The notes under the pieces: model-generated
Told to the model about the DNA's origin: nothing
The model's database searches: none
What the model saw: only the letters and a program-made list of their open reading frames with translations
Assembly (NCBI GenBank): GCA_022478985.1
Contig: JAKSZP010000010.1
Coordinates: 124,001-188,000 of the forward strand
Length of the DNA: 64,000 nucleotides
From: Massospora cicadina
Taxonomy: Eukaryota; Entomophthoromycota; Entomophthoromycetes; Entomophthorales; Entomophthoraceae
Direction of reading: 5' to 3'
Program-made: the position numbers and the translations under genes
In this document: piece after piece, positions 47,890 through 58,790 of the stretch
Layout: each line of letters opens with the position of its first letter
Numbering within the stretch: position 1 is the first letter of the stretch

Positions 47890-48430
47890 GACCATTGTGT
47901 CAAAATTGCGGGCCAGAGATACTGAAATTACTTGTAGGAGTTGGAACTCAAAAAGCAATCATTAACTGTGAATTCCCAAATAGACAATATGGCTAAAGAT
48001 ATTAAAAGCACAACGTCCAATCAAGCTTTATTCAAAGAGGAGTATGACAACCTTAAAAAATGATTTGAATCCCTCAAACAGCAAAGCTGCCAGTGCTCAC
48101 CCAGCCGTGACAAAAGAGAAATTGGAAAAAGCTCTTCTTATTTGGCCAAAAAACAGTTTGAAAAAACAACTAAGGGCTGAATTCAAGCATCAAAAGCCAG
48201 TAGTTCAGAGCAATATCATAAAATTGAATCATTGGAAATTGACACCAATGCAGAAACAGATATCTTGAACATTAATTTTATGCCTATGGTTCTGGCATTA
48301 TTCCTGACTACAGATACTCCTCAACAGGAAAGAGGGCTGATTATAAACGATAATACACCAAGATGTTTAAGATGAAGCTGTTCCCTCAGTTTTGCCAACC
48401 CTAATTGGCCTGAGTCCGTTCCTAAGAAGG
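47890..48430 (+). pseudogene. gag of element A, 3' part
   Basis: After the LTR of B the reading resumes with TIVSKLRARDTEIT and, in shifting frames, a Lys/Glu/Gln-rich coiled coil (LKNDLNPSNSKAASA, then KEKLEKALL). Together with 39337-40281 this is the gag of A. No zinc knuckle is seen before the A-rich linker at 48447, so either it was lost or this gag never had one. Confidence 0.55.
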
Positions 48431-48446
48431 CTCAATAAGCTGACTG

Positions 48447-48806
48447 ATCAAAAAAAAAGAAAAAAATAACAACAACAACATATAAAATATTAGTATTGCA
48501 ATACAAAATAAAATATAATAAAAAAGAAGAAAAGGAAAAAAGAATAATAAAATAATAATAATAAAAGAATAAAAAAGTATATAAATAAAAATAAAAATAA
48601 ATATCCCACCTAATAAATATTTTATTATGCACTTGGGGATGGGGAGAGGATCCCACTCCATTTTTGTCAGCTGTTCAGGCCAAAATTAACAGTAAGGGGA
48701 TCCAACTCCAGATTATCAGCAGTTTAGGCCAAAATTAAAAATGACAAAGATCAATGAAGGCTATTCAGAAATCTTAGGGCTTATGTATGAGTCAAGTGGG
48801 GGGATA
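48447..48806 (+). other. A-rich linker, tandem repeats and polypurine tract of element A
   Basis: 48447-48600 is A/T-only low complexity with (ATA)n and (AAT)n. 48651-48745 holds two units of about 52 bp sharing GGATCC(C/A)ACTCCA, TCAGC and AGGCCAAAATTAA. AAGTGGGGGGA at 48794-48804 is the polypurine tract. Confidence 0.65.
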
Positions 48807-48970
48807 TGTCAGATTCTGGAAGTTGACTCAAAAATAAACCCTTTGACAACCAACAGATTGGGCCAATTATCCTCCTAATGCTCGAGCTAATACTCTGATA
48901 AAGCATATTGCATTAACATGGCTTTAGCCAATTATCACAATGTGGATTTAATTTTATTTCAAAAGTTTGA

Positions 48971-50092
48971 TATAAAAATTTATAGGTGTTAATTATTTTT
49001 GGCCAATAACCTATAAACCTATTACTTGCACAGGTTTGGGGCTTGTGCAATTTGTCTGCATTATATAATAGTTGATATAATTGTTTGATAATAGTATGAC
49101 AACTATTATCCATAGTTGAATGGAAGTCCTAGATCTTGCCCCAACACTTTGCTAGTCTTTCCTCTTAAAATACTTGTGATGTCTTAAATTAGGGATTCAT
49201 TCTCTAATACCATCTAACCCAATCTTCTCTTAAATTCCCATTTACAGTTTCTCTGGCATGACACACAGTTGGCAGCAATCCCCAATTTTTTCCACTTCTT
49301 CTCTGGATCTCCACTCAGATCCTTACTCTTTTCCTTATAGAGTCTCCCAATTATCGCACACAGTAATAATATCCCAAGAAAGTATAGAACAAATGGACGC
49401 TGATAAAGTTTACTAAGCTGAGACATCTACTATATAATTGGTACTACTGTTTTTTATTAGTGAATTCTAGGGAATTTATAGTGGGGTATTTGGTGCCCAA
49501 CCCTCAGTTGACACCTCCTTGACGAAATGGCAGCCGTTGCCATTAAATCACTCATCCTCATCTCAGCAGCAATGGTCTTCCCCATCCTGGCTAGGATTCC
49601 ATCATTGGACATCCTCAAAATTAAGATGGAAAGAGTCAGAAAACGTGTTTCTAACGTTTTCCTCTCAATCCAAGCGAACCAACTATATTAGCTGACGATC
49701 TGCTTAGGTAATGGGACTTGTTACCCATCAAGGCAGGTCATAGACAAACTGATTAATTTGCTAGTTGCTGCCAGCATCACTCTCCTCACAACTTACTCCA
49801 TAAATTCCCAATTGATCGGTGATGAAACCTGACCAATCCCAATTGCTACACCTGATAGTTGATCAACTATCAGATGCTCCTATTTTGTCAGTAAATCTTC
49901 CTGACAATATCTTAAGCATTTGTCCAGATTGATCCTCAATGGATCTGACCAGGCAAATAACCTAAAAACCCCTGAACATAGTTACCCCAAAATTTGGGTC
50001 AACCAACTTCCAATTCACCTTGCATTAGAGAATTATCCCCTAGCGATTCCTGATAATCTAGCCAGCTGGGAATATGGGCAAAAATCCCAGCA
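48971..50092 (-). repeat. 3' LTR of element H
   Basis: 1122 bp, direct repeat of 57375-58498. The plus-strand left end is TATAAAAATTTATAGG where the other copy has TGTAAAAATTTATGGG. Confidence 0.85.
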
Positions 50093-50109
50093 CCCCCCAT
50101 TTGCCTAGA

Positions 50110-51760
50110 TTTCCAGCGAGAAAAGGACTCAGGCAGGAGAACACCACTTCAGACACTTAGTCAAATACTTCAGTTGCTCTAGTGGAGTATGATCACCAGT
50201 ACTCAACACTTCTTGGGATGACCTTTGGCATGTGGCTCTCTTCCTCTTACTTCTCGCTACCGCCTACTCAGAGTGCAGCCCCACAATCTACTGTCATGCC
50301 ATGCTAATTGATTTACTCATGACAATATTAATTCTGGGATCTGGTTTTCCCCCCATCAGGGTATATGACCCGCTGTCATATTCAGGATTCTTGGTCCAGC
50401 ATCCTCGATTTCCTGATTTTCTCCTCATCCTCAACAGGAGACTCTTGCCGTTGATGTTCATTTTGTGGCCCAATTAAGAATGCTCATTTATGTACGCCAT
50501 TGTTATTTTCTTCTTATAATCTCTTGGCTTATATCATTCTTAATTCTTCTCTGGAGAACTTATCCCACTAATTTTAAGATTAATTTCTCCAAAATTGGAG
50601 CTTAATTGTTTTCAGAGTGCAAAAATCAACTATCATATGAGTCTGACATCCGCCCTCTCATCCAGATCTTATGTCAAATTCCAAGTTGTGGTACCAACAG
50701 CTGCTCAACAGTTTTTCTGATCAAGATCTTTGGCTCTTCCAGCAGATGAGTTGGGCTGCATGACGAAACCTCTTCTACAGTCCTTCCAGGAGTATACTCC
50801 TAGTCTGGCTCCAGTGACTAGTCCTTCCATGGATTTACCAGAAATGGTAACAAACCCCTCTGAAACCATACTAGCAATCATCTCTAATGAAGCATGGCTG
50901 ATCCTTCCTCTGTCATCAATTACAGAGTTAGATTTTGAGACTCTCCTGGATTTGGCTCCTTTAACAGATGCGCCTAACATCCTTTTTGATGCTCCTGAAA
51001 TAATTCCTTTTGCTCTTGATCATTTCTTCCGTGCTGGGTCAGACTTGCTTCCAGAGTTCCTCTTATGACTCAGTCAATATTACAAGCCAGCTGTCTTGGC
51101 CATCAAATTCACCATCTGCAACAATATTCATTTCGAACTCCCCTATGCAGAATTAAGGGCTCAAGTCACTGAGGCTTATCCATAGCGCTGAATTCTTCCA
51201 AGCTTGAGAACATCCTAGATCAGGATATTGCAGCTTATGCTCTTCACTTTGCCAGCCAAGTTCTTTGAAGTTGGGACACAAGGTTTCCAGCCTCTCCCAG
51301 TTTCCATCGCTCCTTCTTCTTCAGCTTCTGAGAAGCTTGTAGTCATCACTTGCAGGATGCCATTCGCTCCTTGCATTACTATCTCATTTCTGGAGCATCC
51401 CATCGGTATCTTCTGCTGATGGCTTTAATAGGTGGCATGTTTCAGCAACCCCCATCTAGTATCCTTTGTTCGCCACCAGCCCATATGTATGGTGTTCTTG
51501 ATGAAGCCTGTTGGCAAGTGCTCAATCTTAATCTTCCAGCTCCAGTACCATATTGGGATTACTTGGGGGCTATTTACTGACTGCATCTTCCTGTACTATT
51601 GCTTCCCTCCCTGCTCTGGGGTATCACGTTTGGCTTCTTCCAATATCTCAATTTCCTTTCCCCTAGTTGCTTTCTCGCAGGGATCTACATCCGCTCAACA
51701 AACTTGATTTCATTTAGGTTTAGCCCTCACTGGCGTCCAATCTCACATAGATTTTAATGG
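50110..51760 (+). pseudogene. Antisense ORF region of element H, between integrase and 3' LTR
   Basis: Element H reads on the minus strand, but the coherent frames here are on the plus strand. 50232-50477 starts MALFLLLLATAYSECSPTIY, with two hydrophobic stretches like a signal or membrane segment. 50640-51190 is nearly continuous (AAQQFF, then LALPADELGCMTKPLLQSF, and after one stop KPAVLAIKFTICNNIHFELP and YAELRAQVTEAYP). 51350-51730 continues (QDAIRSLHYYLISGASHRYL, then GVLDEACWQVLNLNLPAPVP, and after one stop a hydrophobic GITFGFFQYLNFL). I know no family for it. Antisense ORFs in this position are known in some plant Ty3-type elements. The minus frames here look less protein-like, but coding on that strand is not excluded. 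Confidence 0.45.
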
Positions 51761-51829
51761 GTAATTTACTCCTACTGCAATCCATCCTCCCTCCCCCAAG
51801 AGGCGACATAGGCAGAATCATCTAAAATT

Positions 51830-52115
51830 AAACAATTAATGAAAAATATAAATTATAAATTTATATCAGATTTTTTTATGTGATTTTATAGTATTTTTTA
51901 ATATCTTTATCAATCTTTTAATTTTTTCTTCTTTATTTCTATGGGACTTGACCTTGTTTTGGTTCAGAGGTCCATTTTTTATTTTTTTCCTCAAACTGGA
52001 TCCTAGGTATTCTTAGACCTACCAGTTTATTATGGTTCAGAGGTCCTTTTTTTCATACTTGACCTAATCATTAGGACATAACCAACTTAATGGTTCAGCG
52101 GTCCTTCAGGAAATC
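51830..52115 (-). other. A/T linker and tandem motif in the 3' region of element H
   Basis: An A/T-rich linker spans 51830-51960. Three copies of TGGTTCAGAGGTCC or TGGTTCAGCGGTCC follow on the plus strand at 51960-51973, 52033-52046 and 52091-52104. In element sense they read GGACC(T/G)CTGAACCA, the same motif as the two copies in element B. Confidence 0.7.
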
Positions 52116-52189
52116 TTTTTTGGCATTTTTTCATTGATCCATCGCTTCAAATACTTAGCATGGCCTCGATTTACTACCCTTCCCATTCA

Positions 52190-53330
52190 AGAGGTTCTTG
52201 ATGGAGTAGGCGTCCGTTGCCATCTTAGGGATAGTCTCAAACGGACCTGACCACAGTGCATCCAGTTTGTTTTTTCTCCCAAAACCATGCATATTGAAAT
52301 AGGCAATTCTTTCGCCTATTTGGTACTCTGTTAAGGCCAGTCAGTTCTAATTGTCTGTCAATTTCTCTTGTATCCTTTTCTTTAATGTAGTATCAAATGC
52401 TTGTGATTGTATTTCTATTAGGATATATGTCAATCAGTTCAGGTACTGCTTGGCACTCATCCCCAAAGTTGGTTCCACCACCAAATATAAAATCGGCGGC
52501 AAGGCGGCCTTCCTCCCATATAGTAGTTCAAGCAGAGTTTTTCCCAACGAATATGATGACTGATATTGTAGGTGAATGTCACCAAACTCAGGTACGTTCC
52601 CCATGTGGAAGTTCTTCCTGAAACCAGCTTCCTCAGCGTCGTAGCCAGCGTTCATTTAACTTGTTCCACCAGTCCATTTGTCTCCAGCTGGTAGGGTACA
52701 GACACAACACCTTAGATTCACATTATCTCATTTAAATGCAGGATCACATGAGATGTGAAGTTAATCTCATTGTCACTAAGCAGGACCTGCGGGCATCTAT
52801 GTCAGTATACTTCTTGATCCAGGATGAACTTCGCGGTACTGGTAGCATCTACTTTTGCCAGGGCCTTCATCTCAACCCATCTCATCAGATGATCGATTGC
52901 AAATATTATGTACTTGAATCCCCCTGTGCTCATTGTCAGCAGTCCCATCACGTCAATAAACACTGTATGCCAAGCAAATCCAGGGCGTACCAGTCAGTAT
53001 TCAGTTGTATTCTTATGTGGCTTGTGCAGCTGGTACTCCAAACAACAAGCTAGATAGTCGGCGACATCATAGTTGATTGACTCCCAGTAGTACTGGAAAA
53101 TATGCTTGGTAATCTTTCTCAGGCTTCCATGCTCAACAACCTTATGAGAAGCTTGAACAATAGCTGCTCTTTCCGATGGATTTGTTATAGTAACTGCTTC
53201 CTGTTAATCGTCTTGACCACTTGTCCATCAATGGTCTCTGTTTTTTCCATTGCTTTACAAAGCACACCTAGGATTTCTTGAGGTCAATTCAGATTTCTCC
53301 ATCGACCATTCTCTGGAATAACTCATCTGC
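52190..53330 (-). pseudogene. Integrase of element H
   Basis: Minus strand. The core is broken into several frames. The clearest part is 52655-52434, with YQSSYSLGKTLLELLYGRKA then PPILYLVVEPTLGMSAKQYL, matching B's YHSSTGKTPFELPYGRKATL. Upstream, around 52900-52780, the plus-strand complement of the DNGTNF region is degenerate. The GPF-type C-terminal domain lies near 52330-52190 (its complement includes GGTCCGTTTGAGAC). It is a DDE integrase by family. Catalytic residues cannot all be confirmed here. Confidence 0.75.
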
Positions 53331-53389
53331 CTACCAGTATACCATCTGGACCATTAGTAACCACAATAAGCCATCTGCATTCTGGTGAG

Positions 53390-53935
53390 AAGCCCCACTC
53401 AGTGGACAGTCTCATAATCGTAGCCTGTAACTTCAATGCCAAATGGGCCAACCATCCTTCTGGTTCTCACATATTGTGGAGCCAAAGCAACGAGGAGTGG
53501 TTCATCACTTTGAAGTGCGTTCTGTGGATGTATACCAAAAACTGTTTGCAGGCATAAATGACCACAAGGCATTCACACTCAGTTACGGTGTAGTTCCTCT
53601 CAGTGGCTGAGAGTGTCTGGCTCACATAAGACACTGGATATTCGTCTCCAAGTCATCTACTTGACTTAATATGGCACTGATAGCTATTAACAAAGCATCA
53701 GTTTGTATAATGAATGCTCGATCAAAATTCAGTTATTTCAAAATTGGAGAATCTATCAGATATTGGTGTAACTCATCAAAGGATTTCTGCACTTCTTCAT
53801 TCCATATAAATCTTTTCTTTGGATCCTTCAATATATGGAATAAGGGCTAAGTGATTCTGGCAAAATTTCGAATAGTTTTTCTATAGTATCTGGCCATTCC
53901 AAGGAACACTTAGATATCTTGGACACTCTTTAGCA
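53390..53935 (-). pseudogene. RNase H domain of element H
   Basis: The minus strand encodes an RNase H of the Ty3 type with decayed landmarks: a FIIQTDALLIAISAILSQV-like start near 53720-53660, then YTVTECECLVVIYACKQFLV at about 53590-53540, and FKVMNHSSLLWLHNM at about 53510-53460. Several acidic positions have changed. It follows RT directly as in B. Confidence 0.7.
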
Positions 53936-53947
53936 CAGCCATTCATT

Positions 53948-55080
53948 CTATGGCTTTGATCTTCTGGGCTTGTGGCTGCAATCCACTAAATTTGATCGCG
54001 AATCCCTGATGTTCAACTCTATCTTGAAGAAGTGACACTTCCCTGGCTTAATCTTCATGTTAGCCGTGGACAGTCTCTTGAACACTTCCTCCAAGTGGTG
54101 TAAATGGTCAACAAACGTCCTAATGAACACATTGATATCATCCAAGTATAACAGGACGCATGACAACTTCAAGTCACTTAGCATAGCGTCCATGTCCCTC
54201 TGGAACGTTGCAGGTGCATTGCACAAACCCTGGGGCATACTAGTCAGTTGATATAGCCCCTGCACGGTAATAATCACACATTTTTCTTGGTCTTCTCTTG
54301 GCAAATCGATTTGCCAATATCCCAATATTAGATCCATCAAGGGAAATACTTCGCTTCTCCTAATAAATCTAGTGCATTGTCAATTCTTGGTAGGGGATAC
54401 AAATCCTTCTTCATAATCTTATTCAGCTTCTGGTAATTGAACACCACCCAATTAGAGCCATCCTTTTTCTTCATGATAAGAATTGGACTCACCCAAGGAC
54501 TCAATGATGGAACTAGAAGCCCATGCTTCACTAGTTTGCTGATTTATTCTTCCACTACCGCTTCAGGAACCTTTGATCGTAAAATCAGTCTCATGCTGAT
54601 TGGCAAATTTTCCCCAGTATTGACCTTATGGATCACATCTTTTGCGCATCCCAAATTGTGTTTTACTGGGAAAATACTTCCCAATTCTTTTATACAATTC
54701 AAGCACCTCATCTTGCTATTCTTACGTCAGATCAGCAAGTTGCTCTCAATCAACCAATAAGATTGATACTCTCAGTTACCCCAGCCAGTAATCCCATCTT
54801 ATCGAGGATCCCAAAATCATGGAATTTCCTCAGTGAGCCGTAGGGATTAGATGAAGAAATGTAACGATCTGATTCTTGGTCTTCATCAGTTTTTAACTTA
54901 AATTCGCTAGGAGAAAATTTTATTTCTCCATGGCCCATCATTATTATTCCAGGAGCCACCCAAGGCTCTACTCTGGACTTCTTCCATGAGCTTCCAACCT
55001 CCCCATACAGCATCTCTGGTATTTCTAATGTTAACCCCATGTCAACTATCAACTGTGATCCCAGAAGTATGGTTTTCACA
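53948..55080 (-). pseudogene. Reverse transcriptase and pre-RT region of element H
   Basis: 55079-54750 (minus) is the pre-RT region (LTLEIPEMLYGEVGSSWKKS, then EPWVAPGIIMMGHGEIKFSP). 54531-54337 has KHGLLVPSLSPWVSPILIMK, then WVVFNYQKLNKIMKKDLYPL. 54340-53948 has MDLILGYWQIDLPREDQEKC, then QGLCNAPATFQRDMDAMLSD. The intact YLDD box is at 54149-54138. Only a few breaks separate these frames, so the RT palm is close to complete, second only to element B. Confidence 0.85.
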
Positions 55081-55099
55081 TCCTTGATACTCAGTGGAA

Positions 55100-55640
55100 T
55101 TCCTCAGTTTTCTAGGACTTCTGTCAGCATTTCTCGTCGCTTCTGGCCAACTAGTTGGTATTGAATTGGGACAATGCCATCATTGTATATCAAGATGATG
55201 AAGTTTTTTCTCCTACTCAGTGGAGCTTCTTCATCCTTCTGAAAGACCAATGGTAACGTCTGACCCAATATGGTCAACGTATTATCCATAAAGTTAAATT
55301 TGACTCTGTACTTCCATAGAAATTCCGTCCTGATCAGAATGTCATTATTTGTTGGACAAAACTATTGCTGGTGCAGATACCACCAGGGATCCAAATCAAA
55401 GTGGCAGAGCACTATACGCTCCTCATGAGAAGATGGTTTTCAGCCAGCAGTCCCGTACCCCTTTCTGTGTTCCAAGTAAGGCAAGACCTTCATCCTCTTC
55501 ACCAGCTTAGTTAAGACAATGTTAATGGGTGCTCCACTGTTAACAATCACCCTCACCCATACTCGATTCACTAGTATATCTACATATGTACACTCAGAAT
55601 ATTGTTAATAGTGTTTACTGAGTGTATAGTGGCGTTATTA
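55100..55640 (-). pseudogene. Protease of element H, active-site Asp lost
   Basis: Minus strand. RVIVNSGAPINIVLTKLVKR contains the retropepsin active site, but the catalytic Asp of D-S/T-G-A is Asn (NSGA at 55541-55530). The C-terminal part is open at 55289-55104 (MDNTLTILGQTLPLVFQKDE) and continues to the EVLEN end. The preceding linker carries micro-insertion copy 3. A Gly-Thr-Ala flap region (YGTAG) is recognisable near 55450. Even if expressed, the protease would be inactive. Confidence 0.75.
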
Positions 55641-55649
55641 GATGAATTG

Positions 55650-55726
55650 AGGATGTGAATGATTACATCGTTGAATCCCCCCTCAGGTTGGGACCATCTA
55701 GTACTAAAAAAAGGGTGTAAATGATT
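55650..55726 (+). mobile_element. Micro-insertion copy 3 (longest, 47 bp) with its duplication
   Basis: AGGATGTGAATGATT (55650-55664) and AGGGTGTAAATGATT (55712-55726) form a 15-bp duplication with two transitions. The insert 55665-55711 begins ACATCGTTGAATCCCCCCTC and ends TTGGGACCATCTAGTACT plus A's. On the minus strand the host is the pre-protease linker. In B and F the corresponding QII(H/Y)TLD is uninterrupted, while here IIYTL and IIHIL are both present, so the target was duplicated. Confidence 0.85.
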
Positions 55727-55729
55727 TGT

Positions 55730-57310
55730 GCCAATAAATTAGGAAATGATTCCTTTATCGCGCTGAGGGGGATTGACAGGTTTGCCTCATCTAGTTTGAC
55801 TTTGGTCAATTCATTGGGATTATCTGCAGCTCAAATCTTGTCTGCAAGTTGTCAGGCGGTTGGCCGGGCAACTTCTTTGATTATCTTGGGGTCGATTCCC
55901 TTTGCCCCAGATCTTGTTACCTTGCTCACGTCCAAATTGACCACTTGATACAGTGGATCCTGTATGTCTTCGTCCATGAACAGATCACTGATGTCAATTT
56001 CCTTGTGCATAATATTGGGAGGAGCAGGCTTCTCTGCAGCTCTAGACTGATTCCCATCTAGGCCAAATCCCTTTTCCTGACTCCTTTGCAGTTGCAGACT
56101 CTTTCGCTTGGACCACGTTGATTTGATCCTTCACCTTCTAGCAATGTACAGCAAAATGTCCCATTCCTCTGCATTGGTAAAAATCTTCTATTTCATATTA
56201 ATCCATCTGAACTCTTCAGGCTTATTCCCTGGCACAGTTCAGTTGTTCATTTCCTTAGCACCTTTGTTCCCTTTTGTGGGATTTGAATCTCATGATGAGT
56301 TTGATTTGAAACTTCTGTTTGGGGCATCAAAAGGTGCTCCCAAAATTTTAAAATTATCTACCATCTGAGAGGTAGTAATTTCCGTCGCAAACATGGATGA
56401 CATCATTCAGTGAAATTTGCGGTAGGGCTGAAGGGCTTCTTGTAATGCAATTCTGGCATTGAAGTCATCCAGTACTTTCTCTCCAACCCAGATTTGTGAT
56501 TCCTGGTAGAAATGTTCTGTGAAGCTTGCTAAATATTTATCTTTATGGAATTGTGTGCCCATAAACTCCTAACTGCACTTTGACATGTGCATTGGGCTCC
56601 CGAATTCCTTCATAATGGCCGCTTTGGCCTCCACATTGACCAGCCGCCCCCATCCAGGTGGGGCAACACTAGGTTTTGGCAATCAGTGTCTAAGCAATTC
56701 ATCACCATTAATGCCTATTGATGATCACCATATCCGTACATAGTCATATTGAACAGTCAGAAAAATGCTGGGGTGTTATCCCAATGGAAAGTTGGCAATT
56801 TTGGTGTTGCCTTGAATTCCTCCGAGGTTTCTCTAACCACCTCTCTAGGTTTTGCTACTCAGCTCACTTGGGGAGTGATTTTGAGTGACATCTCCAAAAT
56901 ATTGGCAAAAGCGGGTGGCATGTTTCTTAGGGTATTTGACTTCCCAGTTATTATATGAGGAGTTCTTTTTTCAGCATTGGTTGCTGCATATGGCTCACAA
57001 TCACATTTGTGAGCTTTTAGCTCCTTGACCTGTTTATTAAGTCACTCGATATCAGCACTGAAAGCTCTTAAGTGAACGCAATCTGCTTCATGTTTTAGTT
57101 TCAGAAATAAAACTTTATTGAATTAATCCCCTCTTTCTTCTTTGATGACATATTTTTACAAGTAACTCATTCCCAAAAACTTGCAACATTATTGATCCCT
57201 TCCTCCATCTTGGCGACTCTCTTTCTTCCAAGGCTGCAAATTTTTGATGAATTTCTGAGTTTAGGGCGTTCTTATTAATGGTGGCTAACTCCATCCATAG
57301 TTTTCTTGAC
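55730..57310 (-). pseudogene. gag pseudogene of element H
   Basis: Minus strand. An ATG near 57293 opens MELATINKNALNSEIHQKFA, then AALEERESPRWRKG, an N-terminal helical region. Many stops follow. At 56182-56141 the zinc knuckle reads FYQCRGMGHFAVHC: the spacing CX2CX4HX4C is kept but the first Cys is Phe. A run near 56950-56850 corresponds to the capsid region seen in B. Particle and RNA-packaging role is inferred from the family. It is the most decayed gene of H. Confidence 0.65.
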
Positions 57311-57353
57311 TCATCTTTATATGATATCTTTCTAAGTTCTTTTACTCACTACA

Positions 57354-57371
57354 CCCCTGTAGTGAGCACCA
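57354..57371 (-). promoter_or_regulatory. Primer-binding site of element H
   Basis: On the minus strand TGGTGCTCACTACAGGGG, three bases inside the 5' LTR edge at 57375. It matches that of B for 13 bases. Confidence 0.7.
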
Positions 57372-57374
57372 CTT

Positions 57375-58498
57375 TGTAAAAATTTATGGGATTGATTATT
57401 TTTGGCCAATAACCCCTATAAACTTATTACTTGCACAGGTTTGGGTTTAGTGCAATTTGTACGCGTTGTATAGTTGTTTATATAATCGTTTGATAATAGT
57501 ATGAAAACTATTATCCATAGTTGAATGGAAGTCCTATATTTTGACCCAACGATCAGCCAGTAATTCCTCTCAAAATACTTGTGATGTCTTGAATTAGGGA
57601 TTCGTTCTCTCATACCATTTAACTCAATCTTCTCTTAGATCCCTTTTATGGTTCACTCTGGTTTGACACACAATCAGCAGCAATCCCCAATTTGATTCCA
57701 CTTCTTCTCTGGATCTCCGATCAGATCCTTACTCTTTTCCTTAAAGAGCTTCCCAATTATCGCACACAGTAATAATATGCCTGAGAAAGAATAGAGCAAA
57801 TGGATACTGATAATTTTTACCAAGCTGAAATATCTACTGCATACTCTGTACTAATGTTTTTTATTATTAGTGAATTCTAGGAAATTATAGCGGGGGAATC
57901 ATTGCCCAACCTTGGTTGAAATCTCCTTGATGAAATGGCAGCCATTGCCATTGAATCACCGATCCTTATCTCAGCAGTGATGGTCTTCCACATCCTGGCT
58001 AGGATTCCTTCATTGGACATCCTCAAAACCCAAAACTGTAAAGAATGAGAAAATGAGTCCCTAACGGTTTCCTCTCGATCCAAGTGAACCAACCATAATT
58101 GCAAGCGACCTGCTTAGGTAATGGGACTTGTTACCCATTAAGGCAGGTCATAGAAAAACTGATTAATTTGCTAGTTGCTGCCAGCATCACTCGCCTCACA
58201 ACTTACTTCTTAAATTCCTGATCAATCAATGATGAAACCCAACCAATCACAAATAAACCTGATAGTTAACAACTATCAGATGCCCCTATTTCATCAGCAA
58301 ATCTGCCTGATGATATCTTAAGCATTTGTCCATATTGATCCCCAATGGATATGACTAGGCGAAAAACCTAAAATCCCCTGAACATAGTTACCTCAAAATC
58401 AGAGTCAACCAATTTCCAATTCACCTCACATTAAGGAATTATCCCCTAGCGATTCCTAATGATCTAGCCGGCTGGGAATATGGGCAAAAATCATAACA
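57375..58498 (-). repeat. 5' LTR of element H
   Basis: 1124 bp. Plus-strand edges are TGTAAAAATTT and CATAACA. It is aligned along its length with 48971-50092. Confidence 0.85.
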
Positions 58499-58790
58499 CT
58501 TGGGCTGAATACCCACGCACACTTAGGCTGATCTTCTCTGTAACTACTCAGCCTAGGCCAATCAACTCAATGTCAATTCAAATTGATTATTCTATTGGTA
58601 TCTTGAACCAATTATACCCACACAGTTGGACCAATTATTACTGCACCAAACTTCAAGAACTAGTCCTGACTAATTGTGACCAATATTAATTAATCAGAAT
58701 GAGAAATTTTTTTGGGATTGACCTGAAGATAACATATACAAATCACATGAATGAAAAGATGAAAAGAAAGTAATTGGTACAATAGACTTG

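Larger units (their letters stand above)
48971..58498 (-). mobile_element. Element H: full-length Ty3-type LTR retrotransposon, minus strand, in the 3' LTR of A
   Basis: LTRs are 57375-58498 (5', 1124 bp) and 48971-50092 (3', 1122 bp). On the minus strand the primer-binding site TGGTGCTCACTACAGGGG lies at 57371-57354, and a polypurine tract (AAATGGGGGG, 50102-50093) abuts the 3' LTR. Gag, protease, RT, RNase H and integrase occur in order. An extra 1.7-kb region between integrase and the 3' LTR contains a frame on the opposite strand. The best flanking pentamers are tttga (48966-48970) and cttgg (58499-58503), three of five matching with two transitions. The split LTR of A proves the insertion. 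Confidence 0.9.

Noticed and set aside
48447..48600. A-rich tract as the poly(A) tail of a LINE
   Set aside because: It is mixed (ATA)n and (AAT)n, lies between gag and the polypurine tract of A, has no flanking duplication, and matches linkers in other LTR elements.
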